From G963708325 sp963708325 (GTDB lineage Bacteria; Actinomycetota; Thermoleophilia; Solirubrobacterales; 70-9), in assembly GCA_963708325.1 (NCBI GenBank), contig OY970203.1:2356001-2420000 (forward strand): a stretch of 64,000 nt of DNA, read 5' to 3'. Below the pieces are notes generated by a model. It saw nothing but the letters and a program-made list of their open reading frames with translations, ran no database searches and was not told where the DNA came from. The position numbers and the translations under genes were made by a program. Below, in pieces: positions 7,057 to 15,666 of the stretch (the stretch's first letter is position 1; the number at the start of each line of letters is the position of its first letter).

Positions 7057-7989
7057 ATGCCCACTCGCCGACACGGCGACGCCCGGCTGGCCGCCGTCCG
7101 CCCGCTGCTGCGCCTGCTCGTTCGCGCGCCCACCGGGCCCCCGGCGCCGGTACGGGCCCAGCGGGCCTGGTACCGGCTGACGGCGCCGACCAACCGGCCG
7201 CGGCACCGCCTGCCCAGGTCGCGGGCCAACGCCGGCGGCGTCCCGGTCGAGCGCGTCGACGGCGCCGGCGGCGAGGCCGAGCCGGCTGTGCTCTACCTGC
7301 ACGGCGGCGCCTACTGCCTGCACTCGCCGCGGGTCTACCGGCCGCTCACCGCCTCGCTGGCGCACGCGGCCGGCGCGGCGGTCTTCGCCGCCGACTACCG
7401 GCGCGCGCCCGAGCATCCGTTTCCGGCCGCCCTCGACGACGCCCTCACCTGCTACCGGTGGCTGTGCGATCTCGGCATCGCGCCGGGCAGGATCGCGATC
7501 GCCGGGGACTCCGCCGGCGGCGGGCTCGCGGTCGCGGTCACGGCGCTGCTCGCCCGCGATGGACTCCCGCGGCCGGCCGCCCTGGTCCTGTTCTCCCCGT
7601 GGCTGGACCTCACCCTCTCCGGCGAGAGCATCCGCACCAAGGCGCGCGCCGACGTGATCATGCGGCGCTCCTGGCTGGAGGCATCGGCGCGGATGTACCG
7701 CGCCGCGACCGGCGCCGACGACTACCGTTGCTCGCCGCTGTTCGGCGAGCTGTCGGAGCTGCCGCCGACATTGATCCAGTCGGGCACGGAGGACATCATC
7801 CTGAGCGATTCCGAACGCCTCGCCGAGCGGGCCGCAGAAGCGGGCTTCGATGTCGAGCTTGACCTGCGCAGCGGCCTCTTTCACAGCTTTCAGAACTTCC
7901 CGGGGATGCTCCCGCAGGCCGAGGCCGCGCTGGCAGACGTCGGCGTCTTTCTGCGCCGGCGCTGGTCGGCCGCCGGCGGGCTGGGCTGA
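7057..7989 (+). CDS. Alpha/beta-hydrolase, hormone-sensitive-lipase-like esterase
   Basis: A 310-residue carboxylesterase of the HSL (family IV) group. HGGAY (82-86) forms the oxyanion hole. The nucleophile is S152 in GDSAGG, the acid is D246 (SGTEDIIL) and the base is H276 (GLFHSFQNF). The lid region 'DLTLSGESIRTKARAD' is typical. There is no signal peptide, so it probably acts on short-chain esters in the cytosol; the substrate is unknown. It converges with the universal stress protein gene 9 nt away. Confidence 0.92.
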   Translation: MPTRRHGDARLAAVRPLLRLLVRAPTGPPAPVRAQRAWYRLTAPTNRPRHRLPRSRANAGGVPVERVDGAGGEAEPAVLYLHGGAYCLHSPRVYRPLTASLAHAAGAAVFAADYRRAPEHPFPAALDDALTCYRWLCDLGIAPGRIAIAGDSAGGGLAVAVTALLARDGLPRPAALVLFSPWLDLTLSGESIRTKARADVIMRRSWLEASARMYRAATGADDYRCSPLFGELSELPPTLIQSGTEDIILSDSERLAERAAEAGFDVELDLRSGLFHSFQNFPGMLPQAEAALADVGVFLRRRWSAAGGLG

Positions 7990-7998
7990 GTCGCCCGA

Positions 7999-8457
7999 TC
8001 AGGCGGCGCGCCCGATCAGCACGGGCCGCCTCGAATGCTGGACGACGGCTGTCGCCACGCTCCCCGTCGTCAGGCGGCCCAGCCCGGACCGACCGCGCGA
8101 GCCCATCACCACCATCGCCGCGTCGTTCTCCTCGGCAAGCTCGACGATCCGCTCCCAGATCGGCTCGCCCTGCTCGACCAGCGGCTGCGCGTCGAAGCCG
8201 GCGGCGTTGGCCAGCTCGGCGCCCTCGGCGGCGACCCCGCGCGCCTCCTCGATGATCCGGTCGATCAGCTGCTGCGGCATCAGCGCCACCGGGGCATCGA
8301 GGAAGGGGACCGATTGCGGCGACTGCCAGACCGTCACGACGAGCGCGGCGCGGCCGTCGCGCAGCTCGCGGCCGGCGGCTTCGATCGCCGCCCTGGCGTG
8401 GTCCGAGCCGTCGTAGGCGATCACGACAGGTCCCTGTTTGGATGTTGTCGCTGCCAT
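7999..8457 (-). CDS. Universal stress protein (UspA family)
   Basis: A 152-residue single-domain Usp. It begins VVIAYDGSDHARAAIEAAGR. The ATP-binding signature G-S-R-G-R-S-G-L-G-R-L-T-T-G-S sits at about 119-133, so it is of the nucleotide-binding (MJ0577) type. These proteins help cells survive dormancy, oxidative or starvation stress. The ATG 8457 has an upstream AGAAAGAGCGAG Shine-Dalgarno. Long in-frame extensions upstream are not Usp-like. Confidence 0.93.
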   Translation of the reverse strand: MAATTSKQGPVVIAYDGSDHARAAIEAAGRELRDGRAALVVTVWQSPQSVPFLDAPVALMPQQLIDRIIEEARGVAAEGAELANAAGFDAQPLVEQGEPIWERIVELAEENDAAMVVMGSRGRSGLGRLTTGSVATAVVQHSRRPVLIGRAA

Positions 8458-8612
8458 GCGCTCGCTCTTTCTCCGGTTCGGCAGCGTAGCTTGCCCCGGT
8501 CGAGCACGAGTGCCTGTTCCGCCCGGGCCGAATCTGTGCGACCATCTAACTTCGGTGCGGGAGCATCGTTCTGGACGTGTGTGGGGGCGGGACCGACGGA
8601 AGGAGCGACGAA

Positions 8613-9104
8613 ATGTTGAAGTCCAGCTGGGGAGCGCGACGCTCAGGCGCGCGGCGGAAGGCCGGTGACGAGGAGATCGCGGAGCGGCGGATCGAGTGGG
8701 CGGAGCAGCTCGCCCAGACCGCGCTCCAGGCGGGCCTCGAGAGCCGCCGGCAGGCGCGCGACCGCGATGAGCTCGCTCACCGGCTGCTCGACCTGATCGA
8801 AGCCCACCGCGACGCTGCGAGCCGGGCGGGCGTGATCCGCACCGGGGACAAGCGGTTGTACAAGCACGCGTTTCGCGCTCGTGCCGAGCTGGAGTCCGCG
8901 ACGCCCGTTGCGGAGGCCGACGAGCTGTCGATCGGCGACGGACCCGCTGTCGAGACCGAAAACGGCGACCCGCGCCTGCCCGCAGAGGGGGGCGACGGCG
9001 ACTGGGCGGCCATCGCCCCACCTGAGCCGGTGGGCACAGGCTCGAACGGGGGCGGGTCCGCGAACGGCCACTCCCGCGGCAAGCGGAAGCAGCGCTGGCA
9101 CTGA
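8613..9104 (+). CDS. Hypothetical protein with helical core and low-complexity tail
   Basis: A 163-residue protein. Residues 1-95 are charged and helical (GDEEIAERRIEWAEQLAQTA, later LAHRLLDLIEAHRDAA). The tail is acidic, Gly/Pro/Ser-rich and ends in a basic patch GKRKQRWH. AAGGAG lies 9 nt upstream of ATG 8613, so it is probably translated. It is unrecognised. The next gene starts 4 nt after its stop, so the two probably form an operon. Confidence 0.65.
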   Translation: MLKSSWGARRSGARRKAGDEEIAERRIEWAEQLAQTALQAGLESRRQARDRDELAHRLLDLIEAHRDAASRAGVIRTGDKRLYKHAFRARAELESATPVAEADELSIGDGPAVETENGDPRLPAEGGDGDWAAIAPPEPVGTGSNGGGSANGHSRGKRKQRWH

Positions 9105-9108
9105 CTCG

Positions 9109-9735
9109 GTGGGTGCCGCGCAGATCCCCTGGGCGATCGCCGGCACCTACCTGGAGGCGTGCAACTGCGACCCGATCTGCCCCTGCCGGCGGATCGACCG
9201 CGCGCAGGGCGGCCGCTCCACCTACGGGGTCTGCATGGGCGCGCTCTCCTGGCGGATCGACCGTGGGCGCGCCGGCGACACCGACCTGTCGGGGCTGGGA
9301 GCGGTGCTCGCCCTTCGCTACGACGACGACGAGCCGGGGTCGCCGTGGAGCTTCTACCTCTACGTCGACGAGCGCGGCGACGAGTCCCAGCGCGAGGCGC
9401 TCACCCAGATCTTCACCGGCCGCCTGGGCGGCGAGGCCCTGGACCACTTTCCCTGGGTCTGGAAGGAGAGCAGGCTGCTCGGAGTGAGGCCGGTCTCGAT
9501 CGAGGTCGACCACACCCCCGGGCGCGGCTGGTTCCGTGCCGGCGGGCAGGTCAGCGTGCGGGTGCGGGCGCCGTTCGCCGAGGCGCACGAGGTCACCTGC
9601 GTGATCCCCGGCCACGATCGCGCCGGCGTCGAGGTCGTGAGCGAGCTGATCGAGGTCTCCGACGACGGCCTCGAGTTCAGCTTCACCGGGGCGTGCGGGT
9701 ACGAGTCCACGTTCGAGTACGCCTCGACCGCCTAG
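9109..9735 (+). CDS. DUF1326 family protein
   Basis: A 208-residue protein. The diagnostic N-terminal motif is EACNCDPICPCR: closely spaced cysteines C-x-C-x3-C-x-C that may bind a metal. It is followed by GVCMGALSWRIDRG and ALRYDDDE, then the C-terminal FSFTGACGYESTFEY. The family is common in soil and marine bacteria; the function is unknown. GTG 9109 was chosen because the family begins shortly before the Cys motif and the upstream gene stops at 9104. Confidence 0.9.
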   Translation: MGAAQIPWAIAGTYLEACNCDPICPCRRIDRAQGGRSTYGVCMGALSWRIDRGRAGDTDLSGLGAVLALRYDDDEPGSPWSFYLYVDERGDESQREALTQIFTGRLGGEALDHFPWVWKESRLLGVRPVSIEVDHTPGRGWFRAGGQVSVRVRAPFAEAHEVTCVIPGHDRAGVEVVSELIEVSDDGLEFSFTGACGYESTFEYASTA

Positions 9736-9776
9736 CTTGCTGTATGCATCCGGCCTAACCGAACGGAGGAGAGTCC

Positions 9777-10454
9777 ATGCCCGAAATCGAGTTCCCCGCC
9801 AACGGCTCCACCGCGACCGGCTATCTCGCCGAGCCCGAGGGCGGCCGCGGCCCCGCGGTCGTCGTGATGCAGGAGTGGTGGGGACTTGACGACTCGATCA
9901 AGCGCCTCTGCGACCGCTTCGCCTCCGAGGGGTTCTTTGCGCTGGCCCCCGACCTCTATCACGGGGAGACGACCGAGCAGCCCGACGAGGCGCAGCAGAA
10001 GATGATGGCGCTATCGATGGACCAGGCCGAGAAGGAGATGCGCGGCGCGGTCGACCACCTCGCCGGGCTCGACGGTGTCGAGGGCGACGGCGTCGGCTCG
10101 GTCGGCTTCTGTCTCGGCGGCGGGCTGTGCGTGTGGGCGGCGAGCATCAACCCCAAGGTCAAGGCCGTCGTCACCTATTACTACGTGATGCCCCATGGCA
10201 AGCCCGACTTCTCCAAGGTGGAGGCGCCGGTGATGGGGCATTTCGGCACCGCTGACGACTTCATCGGCGTCGACGACGCGAAGGCGCTGGAGGGGGAGAT
10301 GGCCGACGCAGGGGTCGAGACCACGTTCCACTTCTACGAGGGCGGCGGCCACGCCTTCGCAAACGACCACGATCGGCTCGGCACCTACCACGAGGGCCAC
10401 GCCGAAGAGGCATTCAGGCGGACGATCGCGTTCCTGCGCGAGAAGCTCGCCTGA
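9777..10454 (+). CDS. Dienelactone hydrolase family protein
   Basis: A 225-residue alpha/beta-hydrolase. The nucleophile is C112 in GFCLGGG, the acid is D160 (FGTADDFI) and the base is H192 (GGGHAF), with E33 in the MQEWWGL loop that controls the cysteine in dienelactone hydrolases. Canonical members open the lactone in chlorocatechol breakdown; most actinobacterial copies are uncharacterised. No catechol genes lie nearby, so a broader hydrolase role is likely. A strong GGAGGAG precedes ATG 9777. The next gene starts 24 nt downstream. Confidence 0.93.
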   Translation: MPEIEFPANGSTATGYLAEPEGGRGPAVVVMQEWWGLDDSIKRLCDRFASEGFFALAPDLYHGETTEQPDEAQQKMMALSMDQAEKEMRGAVDHLAGLDGVEGDGVGSVGFCLGGGLCVWAASINPKVKAVVTYYYVMPHGKPDFSKVEAPVMGHFGTADDFIGVDDAKALEGEMADAGVETTFHFYEGGGHAFANDHDRLGTYHEGHAEEAFRRTIAFLREKLA

Positions 10455-10478
10455 GGCCGGGGGGATAGCGGGATCGCC

Positions 10479-11411
10479 GTGACCGCGGTCGTCACGGGGG
10501 GCGCCGGCTTCATCGGCTCCCACCTGGTCGATGCCCTGCTCGCCCGGGACGAGCGCGTCGTCGTCCTCGACGACCTCTCCACCGGGCGCCGGGAGAACCT
10601 CTCCGCAGCGCTGGACGCGGGGGCCGTGCTGCACGAGGTGGACGTCCGGGACGCGGACGCCGTGCGCGAGCCGATCGTCGCCGAGCGTCCCGACACCGTG
10701 TTCCACCTGGCCGCCCAGATCGACGTCCGCCTCGCAGTGCGCGATCCGGCCTTCGACGCCGGCGTCAACGTCGGGGGGACGATCAACGTGCTGGAGGCCG
10801 CGCGCGAGGCCGGCGTGCGCCGCCTCGTCAATGCCTCGACCGGGGGCGCCCTCTACGGAAACGCCGAGAGGATCCCCAGCCCCGAGGACGAGACGGTCGG
10901 CCCGCTCGCCCCCTACGGGCAGAGCAAGTACGCCGCCGAGGGCTACTGCGGGCTCTACTCCCGGCTGCACGGGCTCTCCACCGTGAGCCTGCGCTACGGA
11001 AACGTCTATGGGCCGCGACAGGACCCGCTCGGAGAGGCGGGAGTGATCGCGATCTTCTGCGGCAAGCTGCGCGACGGCGAGCGCCCCACGGTCTACGGCG
11101 ACGGCACCCAGACTCGCGACTACGTGCACGTGGACGACATCGTCGCCGCGAACCTCGCCGCCGCCGGCGGCGGCGAGCGGGGAGCGTTCAACATCGGCCG
11201 CGGCACGGAGACCTCGGTGCTCGAGCTGGTGCAGGTGCTGGGCGAGCTGTCCGGCGCGGGGGACTCGTTCGCGCCCGAGTTCGCGCCGGCGCGCCCCGGC
11301 GAGGCCCAGCGCAGCTCGCTCGACTCCTCTCGCGCCCGCGAGCGACTCGGCTGGAATGCCACGGTCGGATTGGAGGACGGGCTGCGCCGGACGCTGGCGA
11401 GCGTCGCCTGA
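10479..11411 (+). CDS. NAD-dependent epimerase/dehydratase (UDP-glucose 4-epimerase-like)
   Basis: A 310-residue extended SDR. GGAGFIGSH (7-15) binds NAD. LDDLSTGRREN follows beta-2 as in GalE. The catalytic pair is Y146-x3-K150 (YGQSK), with the S/T element in VNASTGGALYG. The C-terminal 'YGDGTQTRDYVHVDDI' segment is the sugar-nucleotide recognition region. It probably interconverts UDP-hexoses for surface glycans; it could instead be a related UDP-sugar dehydratase. GTG 10479 was chosen by homology. It converges with the secreted fibronectin protein. Confidence 0.9.
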   Translation: MTAVVTGGAGFIGSHLVDALLARDERVVVLDDLSTGRRENLSAALDAGAVLHEVDVRDADAVREPIVAERPDTVFHLAAQIDVRLAVRDPAFDAGVNVGGTINVLEAAREAGVRRLVNASTGGALYGNAERIPSPEDETVGPLAPYGQSKYAAEGYCGLYSRLHGLSTVSLRYGNVYGPRQDPLGEAGVIAIFCGKLRDGERPTVYGDGTQTRDYVHVDDIVAANLAAAGGGERGAFNIGRGTETSVLELVQVLGELSGAGDSFAPEFAPARPGEAQRSSLDSSRARERLGWNATVGLEDGLRRTLASVA

Positions 11412-11474
11412 GGGCGCTCAGCGTCCCCGCGTCCGACGGCGCCACGCGCCGGCGGCGCGCCCAGGCCCCTGTTG

Positions 11475-12734
11475 TCAGCAAACGGTCGGAGAGACCTCGC
11501 TCTTGACGACCTCGAAGGCGCTGCCGGGGACCCCCTTGAGCTGGTCGAGGTCCTGGTCGTCCCAGCGCGTGTCGGTGGCGCCGGTGAAGAACCAGTTGGA
11601 GCCGTTGTCGGCGTTGATCACTCCGTACTTCTTCATCGCCACTGCGATCACGCGGGCGGCGCCGGTGAGGCCGGAGATGTCGTAGCCGGCCTTCATCCGC
11701 AGCCGCAGTCCCATCGGCGGGGCATCCGCGTTCGAGGTCGAACCGGCGCAGTGGGTGGCGGGGTGGACGTAGGCGTCGCGGCTGACGTCGAAGGTGATCC
11801 TGATCGCGTGGTCGACGTGGCCGGCGGCGACCTCGTCGTAGCGGACCAGGCCGGGCATTATCGGCAGCCCCGCGGCGTCGGCAGACGTGTAGCCGTCGGG
11901 GCGCAGCGGCGCCGCCTGGGTGAGCGCGAACTTCGCCCCCGAGCCGGCGTTCCAGTGGCTGCCGGCGCGGCTGGCGGCATAGAGCTCGTAGAGCGTGCAG
12001 TCGCCGCGGTCCACGGCGAGCGCGTGGCGGTCGCTTCCCGCCTCGACCGGGGCGCCCAGCGGGATCGGGTAGGGGCCGGGATCGCTTTCGTCGCCGTACA
12101 GCGTGAACCGCACCGGCACGCCCGCCTGGGCGGCGGGCACGCCGACGTAGGGGATCCCGTACTCGACCGGGGAGCCGAAGTCGGGGTGCAGGTGGTCGCC
12201 GCCGTGCGCGTCGATGTAGGCGATGTAGTCGTCCGAGTTGGGGTCCGGCGGAGACTGCGAGACGTCCTGGTTGAAGGCGTCGAGCCGGTCGGAGCTGGGG
12301 GCGTTGGCCGGCCCGGAGAAGGGCGGGAACACCGCGCAGCTGCCCAGCGAGGTGGAGAACGTCTGCGCGGAGACGCGCGGCGCGAAGGGGGAGCAGCCGG
12401 CCGCGTTGCAGGCGCGCACCCGGTGCACGTAGCCGGTCGCCGGAGCGAGGCGTACGTGCGTCCAGGCGTGGCGGTCGGCCCCCAGCCGCTTCGTGTGCCA
12501 GGTCGGGTCCCCGAGCTCGTGGTAGCGCACCTCGAAGCGGGTCTCGTTCGTCGAGCGGTCGCTCCAGCGCAAACGCAGGTGCGTCGTGCCGCGGCTTGCC
12601 ACCTCGAGCGCCCGTGGCGCGGCGGGCGCGGCGGCGGTCGCCGCGGCCGGAGGCGCCGCGGCGGCGAGCGCGGCGGCGAAGGCGATCGCCGCGAGCGACC
12701 GCGTCCGCCGGCTCCGGGTCGGCTCGTCGGTCAT
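11475..12734 (-). CDS. Secreted protein with fibronectin type III domain
   Basis: A 419-residue protein. Residues 1-34 form a signal peptide (basic TRSRRTR, then an Ala-rich hydrophobic core). An FnIII domain follows at about 40-125 (LRLRWSDRSTNETRFEVRYH; YVHRVRACNAAGCSPFA). The C-terminal 280 residues carry paired cysteines and the segment YGVINADNGSNWFFTGATD, recognisable in uncharacterised secreted actinobacterial proteins. No catalytic residue can be named. ATG 12734 was chosen so that the signal peptide is at the N-terminus. The GH15 gene lies immediately upstream on the same strand. Confidence 0.8.
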   Translation of the reverse strand: MTDEPTRSRRTRSLAAIAFAAALAAAAPPAAATAAAPAAPRALEVASRGTTHLRLRWSDRSTNETRFEVRYHELGDPTWHTKRLGADRHAWTHVRLAPATGYVHRVRACNAAGCSPFAPRVSAQTFSTSLGSCAVFPPFSGPANAPSSDRLDAFNQDVSQSPPDPNSDDYIAYIDAHGGDHLHPDFGSPVEYGIPYVGVPAAQAGVPVRFTLYGDESDPGPYPIPLGAPVEAGSDRHALAVDRGDCTLYELYAASRAGSHWNAGSGAKFALTQAAPLRPDGYTSADAAGLPIMPGLVRYDEVAAGHVDHAIRITFDVSRDAYVHPATHCAGSTSNADAPPMGLRLRMKAGYDISGLTGAARVIAVAMKKYGVINADNGSNWFFTGATDTRWDDQDLDQLKGVPGSAFEVVKSEVSPTVC

Positions 12735-12810
12735 CCGGTCAACCTCTCGGCACAAGCCTGGCAGACGATGAGCCGGCGCCGGCCAACTCGGCGCTTGTCG
12801 TCCGCCCCGC

Positions 12811-14724
12811 CTACTGGAGCGCCCGCATCTCGCTGAACACAGCAGTCGGGCCGCGCCCGCGCGGGGCGAGGTCGTCGGCGATCACGTGCGAGACGGCGTT
12901 GATCAGGGCGAGGTGGGTGAACGCCTGGGGGAAGTTGCCGAGGTGACGCCCGCTGCGCGGCTCGATCTCCTCCGCGTAGAGGCCGAGCGAGCCGGTCAGC
13001 GACAGCAGCCGCTCGCAGAGCGCCCGCGCGGCGTCGCTCTCGCCGATCTCCGAGAGCGCCGCGACCAGCCAGAACGAGCAGATCGTGAAGGTGCCCTCGT
13101 CGCCGCTGAGCCCGTCGTCGGTCTCCTCGGGCCGGTAGCGGAGCACGAGTCCGTGGACGGTCAGCTCCTTGGAGATGGCCAGCACGGTGGCGCGGACGCG
13201 GTCGTCGTCCGCGGGCAGGAAGCGCACCAGCGGGATCAGCAGCGTGGAGGCATCGAGCGCGTCGGTGTCGTAGTGCTGGCGGAAGACGCCGTCCTTGGTC
13301 ACCCCCCGCTCGAGGATCTCGGCGCGGATCTGCCCCGCGAACTCGCCCCAGCGGCCGGCCAGCTCGTGCTCCCCGCGACGCAGCGCCAGCCGGGCGCCGC
13401 GGTCGAGCGCCACCCAGCACATCAGCTTCGAGGAGACGTAGTGCTTGGGGTCGCCGCGCGCCTCCCAGATCCCCTGGTCCGGCTTCTCCCAGACGTCGAT
13501 CGCGCCCTGAACCTGGTCGGTGACCAGCTCCCAGAGGCGCTCGGGCAGCTCGTCGTAGGCCTTGGTGTGGATGTACACCGAGTCGAGCAGGGCGCCGAAT
13601 ACGTCGTTCTGGCGCTGCTCGAAGGCCGCGTTTCCGATTCGAACCGGGCGGGCGCCGTCGTAGCCGCCGAGGTGGTCGAGGGTGGACTCGGTGAGCTGCT
13701 TGCGGCCGTCGATCCCGTACATGATCTGGAGGTGCGGGCCCTCCTGGCGGCAGATGTCGGCGACGAACTCGATGAAGTCCTCTGCCTCCCAGTCGAAGCC
13801 GAGCGTGTGCAGGCCCCACAGGGTGAAGCTGGCGTCGCGGATCCACGTGTAGCGGTAGTCCCAGTTGCGCTCGCCCCCCGGCGTCTCCGGCAGCGACGTG
13901 GTGAGCGCGGCCACGGTGGCCCCGGTCGGGGCGTAGGAGAGGCCCTTGAGCACGATCGCCGAGCGCTGCAGGTGCGCGCGCCAGGGATGGTCGGGGAACT
14001 GGCCGCCGGCGAGCCAGCGGCGCCAGTACTCGCCCGTGGTGTCGAGCGCGGCCAGGGCCTCCTCGTAGCTGGCCGGCGCGCTCAGATCGCTGTTCCACGA
14101 CAGTGCGCTGAAGCACGACTCGCCCTTCTCCAGCGCGTGATGGGCCCGCACGCGGCCCGCACCGATCCCGAGTCGCAGGTTGCCGCTGAGCCGGATCGCC
14201 GTGTCGCCGTCGGTCGCGTCGGCGACGTTGCGGTGGCTGTCGGCGAGCGACCATTCGGGGCGCTTGACGCCGTAGTCGAAGGCCGGGTCGCAGGTCATCT
14301 CCACGTCGACGCGACCCTGAAAGCAGGTGGCGATGCGAAGCAGCACGCCCTCGGCGTCGTGGTCGGCCGGCGGGCGCACGTGCTCGTCGGCCTCGCCGCC
14401 CTCGCGCCAGTCACCGATCAGCAGGGCGTCGCGCACGACGAGCCATCCGCTCGGCGTCATCCACCAGGTGGTGAGCGTGTTGGTGCCCGGCTCCGGGGCC
14501 CGCGCCACGGGGACGTGCCAGCCCGCCGGAGCGATCCGAAACGAGCCGGCGCGGCGGTCGAGGACGGCGCCGAAGATGCTGGGCGAGTCGAACCGCGGCA
14601 CGCAGAGCCATTCGATCGAGCCGTCGGGAGCGATGAGGGCGCCGGTGTGGCAGTCGGAGAGAAAGCCGTAGTCAGCGATCGGCGGAAACGACGAGGAGCG
14701 CGGCGAGCTTGCGCCTATCGCCAT
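12811..14724 (-). CDS. Glycoside hydrolase family 15 protein (glucoamylase/trehalase type)
   Basis: A 637-residue protein. The N-terminal beta-sandwich begins IADYGFLSDCHTGALIAPDG and contains SIEWLCVPRFDS, typical of bacterial GH15. The (alpha/alpha)6 barrel carries WDYRYTWIRDASFT, the general acid Glu in QGIWEARG and the general base Glu in YAEEIEP. There is no signal peptide, so it is cytosolic; many actinobacterial GH15 enzymes of this length hydrolyse trehalose. It is divergent from the SDR gene at 14790, only 65 nt away. Substrate: trehalose or maltodextrin, undecided. Confidence 0.92.
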   Translation of the reverse strand: MAIGASSPRSSSFPPIADYGFLSDCHTGALIAPDGSIEWLCVPRFDSPSIFGAVLDRRAGSFRIAPAGWHVPVARAPEPGTNTLTTWWMTPSGWLVVRDALLIGDWREGGEADEHVRPPADHDAEGVLLRIATCFQGRVDVEMTCDPAFDYGVKRPEWSLADSHRNVADATDGDTAIRLSGNLRLGIGAGRVRAHHALEKGESCFSALSWNSDLSAPASYEEALAALDTTGEYWRRWLAGGQFPDHPWRAHLQRSAIVLKGLSYAPTGATVAALTTSLPETPGGERNWDYRYTWIRDASFTLWGLHTLGFDWEAEDFIEFVADICRQEGPHLQIMYGIDGRKQLTESTLDHLGGYDGARPVRIGNAAFEQRQNDVFGALLDSVYIHTKAYDELPERLWELVTDQVQGAIDVWEKPDQGIWEARGDPKHYVSSKLMCWVALDRGARLALRRGEHELAGRWGEFAGQIRAEILERGVTKDGVFRQHYDTDALDASTLLIPLVRFLPADDDRVRATVLAISKELTVHGLVLRYRPEETDDGLSGDEGTFTICSFWLVAALSEIGESDAARALCERLLSLTGSLGLYAEEIEPRSGRHLGNFPQAFTHLALINAVSHVIADDLAPRGRGPTAVFSEMRALQ

Positions 14725-14789
14725 CGCCGGCGCCGCCGAGGCTGACAGGATGCGGGCGGCACAGCCCGACCGCACCGAGGAGGAATCCG

Positions 14790-15596
14790 ATGGAGAGCTC
14801 CAAGTTCGCCCGCAGGCCCGACGAGGCCCGCCTGCTCGACGGGCGCCGAGCGCTGGTCACCGGCGCCGACTCGGGCATCGGCATGGAGATCGCCTACGAG
14901 CTCGCCGCCCACGGTGCCTCGGTCGCGATCAACCACCTCGGCGACTCTACAGTCGCCGATCGGATGACGGCCGAGATCGAGGGCGCGGGCGGCGCCGCCA
15001 AGCCGGTGCTGATGGACGTGTCGAAGGAGGAAGACGTCAAGCGCGGCTTCGCCGAGGCGCGCGAGGCCTTCGGCGGCATCGACCTGCTGGTCAACAACGC
15101 CGGGGTGGAGAGGCCGTTCAACCTCGTGGACATGCCCCTGGAGTGGTGGCGCAAGGTGATCGACGTCAACCTCACGGGGGCGTTTCTGTGCTCGCGGGAG
15201 GCGGCCCGGATGATGCTCGACGAGGGGTGCTCGGGCGCGATCGTCAACATCACCAGCGTCCACGAGCAGATCCCGTGGAAGAAGTTCTCGCATTACTGCG
15301 CCTCGAAGGGAGGGGAGAGGCTCTTTGCCCAGTCGATCGCGCGCGAGCTGGCGCCGCACGGAATCCGCGTCGTGAGCGTCGCCCCCGGCGCGATCGAGAC
15401 CCCGATCAACAGGGACGTGCTCTCCCAGCGCTCCACCCGCGAGGAGGTGGAGGCGGAGATCCCGCTCGGCCGCTGGGGCAAGGTGGGAGACGTCGCCCGC
15501 GCGGTCGTCTGGATCGCCTCCGACGAAGCCGCCTACGTGGTCGGGGCGACGCTGTTCGTGGACGGCGGCATGACTCTGTATCCGCGCTTCGTCTGA
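14790..15596 (+). CDS. SDR family oxidoreductase (glucose 1-dehydrogenase-like)
   Basis: A 268-residue classical SDR. TGADSGIG (24-31) binds NAD(P), NNAG is at about 102-105, and the catalytic residues are S156, Y169 and K173 (YCASK). The pattern of an ARLLDGRRALVTGADSGIG start plus an IPLGRWGKVGDVARAV C-terminus is that of the glucose 1-dehydrogenase/3-oxoacyl-ACP reductase subgroup. Being divergent from a GH15 enzyme that would release glucose fits a sugar oxidation role, as an inference. GAGGAGG lies just upstream of ATG 14790. Confidence 0.9.
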   Translation: MESSKFARRPDEARLLDGRRALVTGADSGIGMEIAYELAAHGASVAINHLGDSTVADRMTAEIEGAGGAAKPVLMDVSKEEDVKRGFAEAREAFGGIDLLVNNAGVERPFNLVDMPLEWWRKVIDVNLTGAFLCSREAARMMLDEGCSGAIVNITSVHEQIPWKKFSHYCASKGGERLFAQSIARELAPHGIRVVSVAPGAIETPINRDVLSQRSTREEVEAEIPLGRWGKVGDVARAVVWIASDEAAYVVGATLFVDGGMTLYPRFV

Positions 15597-15666
15597 CGCC
15601 GATCGCCTCTGCGAGGGCGCTGGCGGCGGCAGGAGACCGGCGTCGTGGTTGGAACAGCGAAATCGG

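Noticed and set aside
12886..14745. A 619-codon plus-strand frame opposite the GH15 gene
   Set aside because: Composition is shadow-like and no family is recognisable; the GH15 protein has all catalytic motifs.
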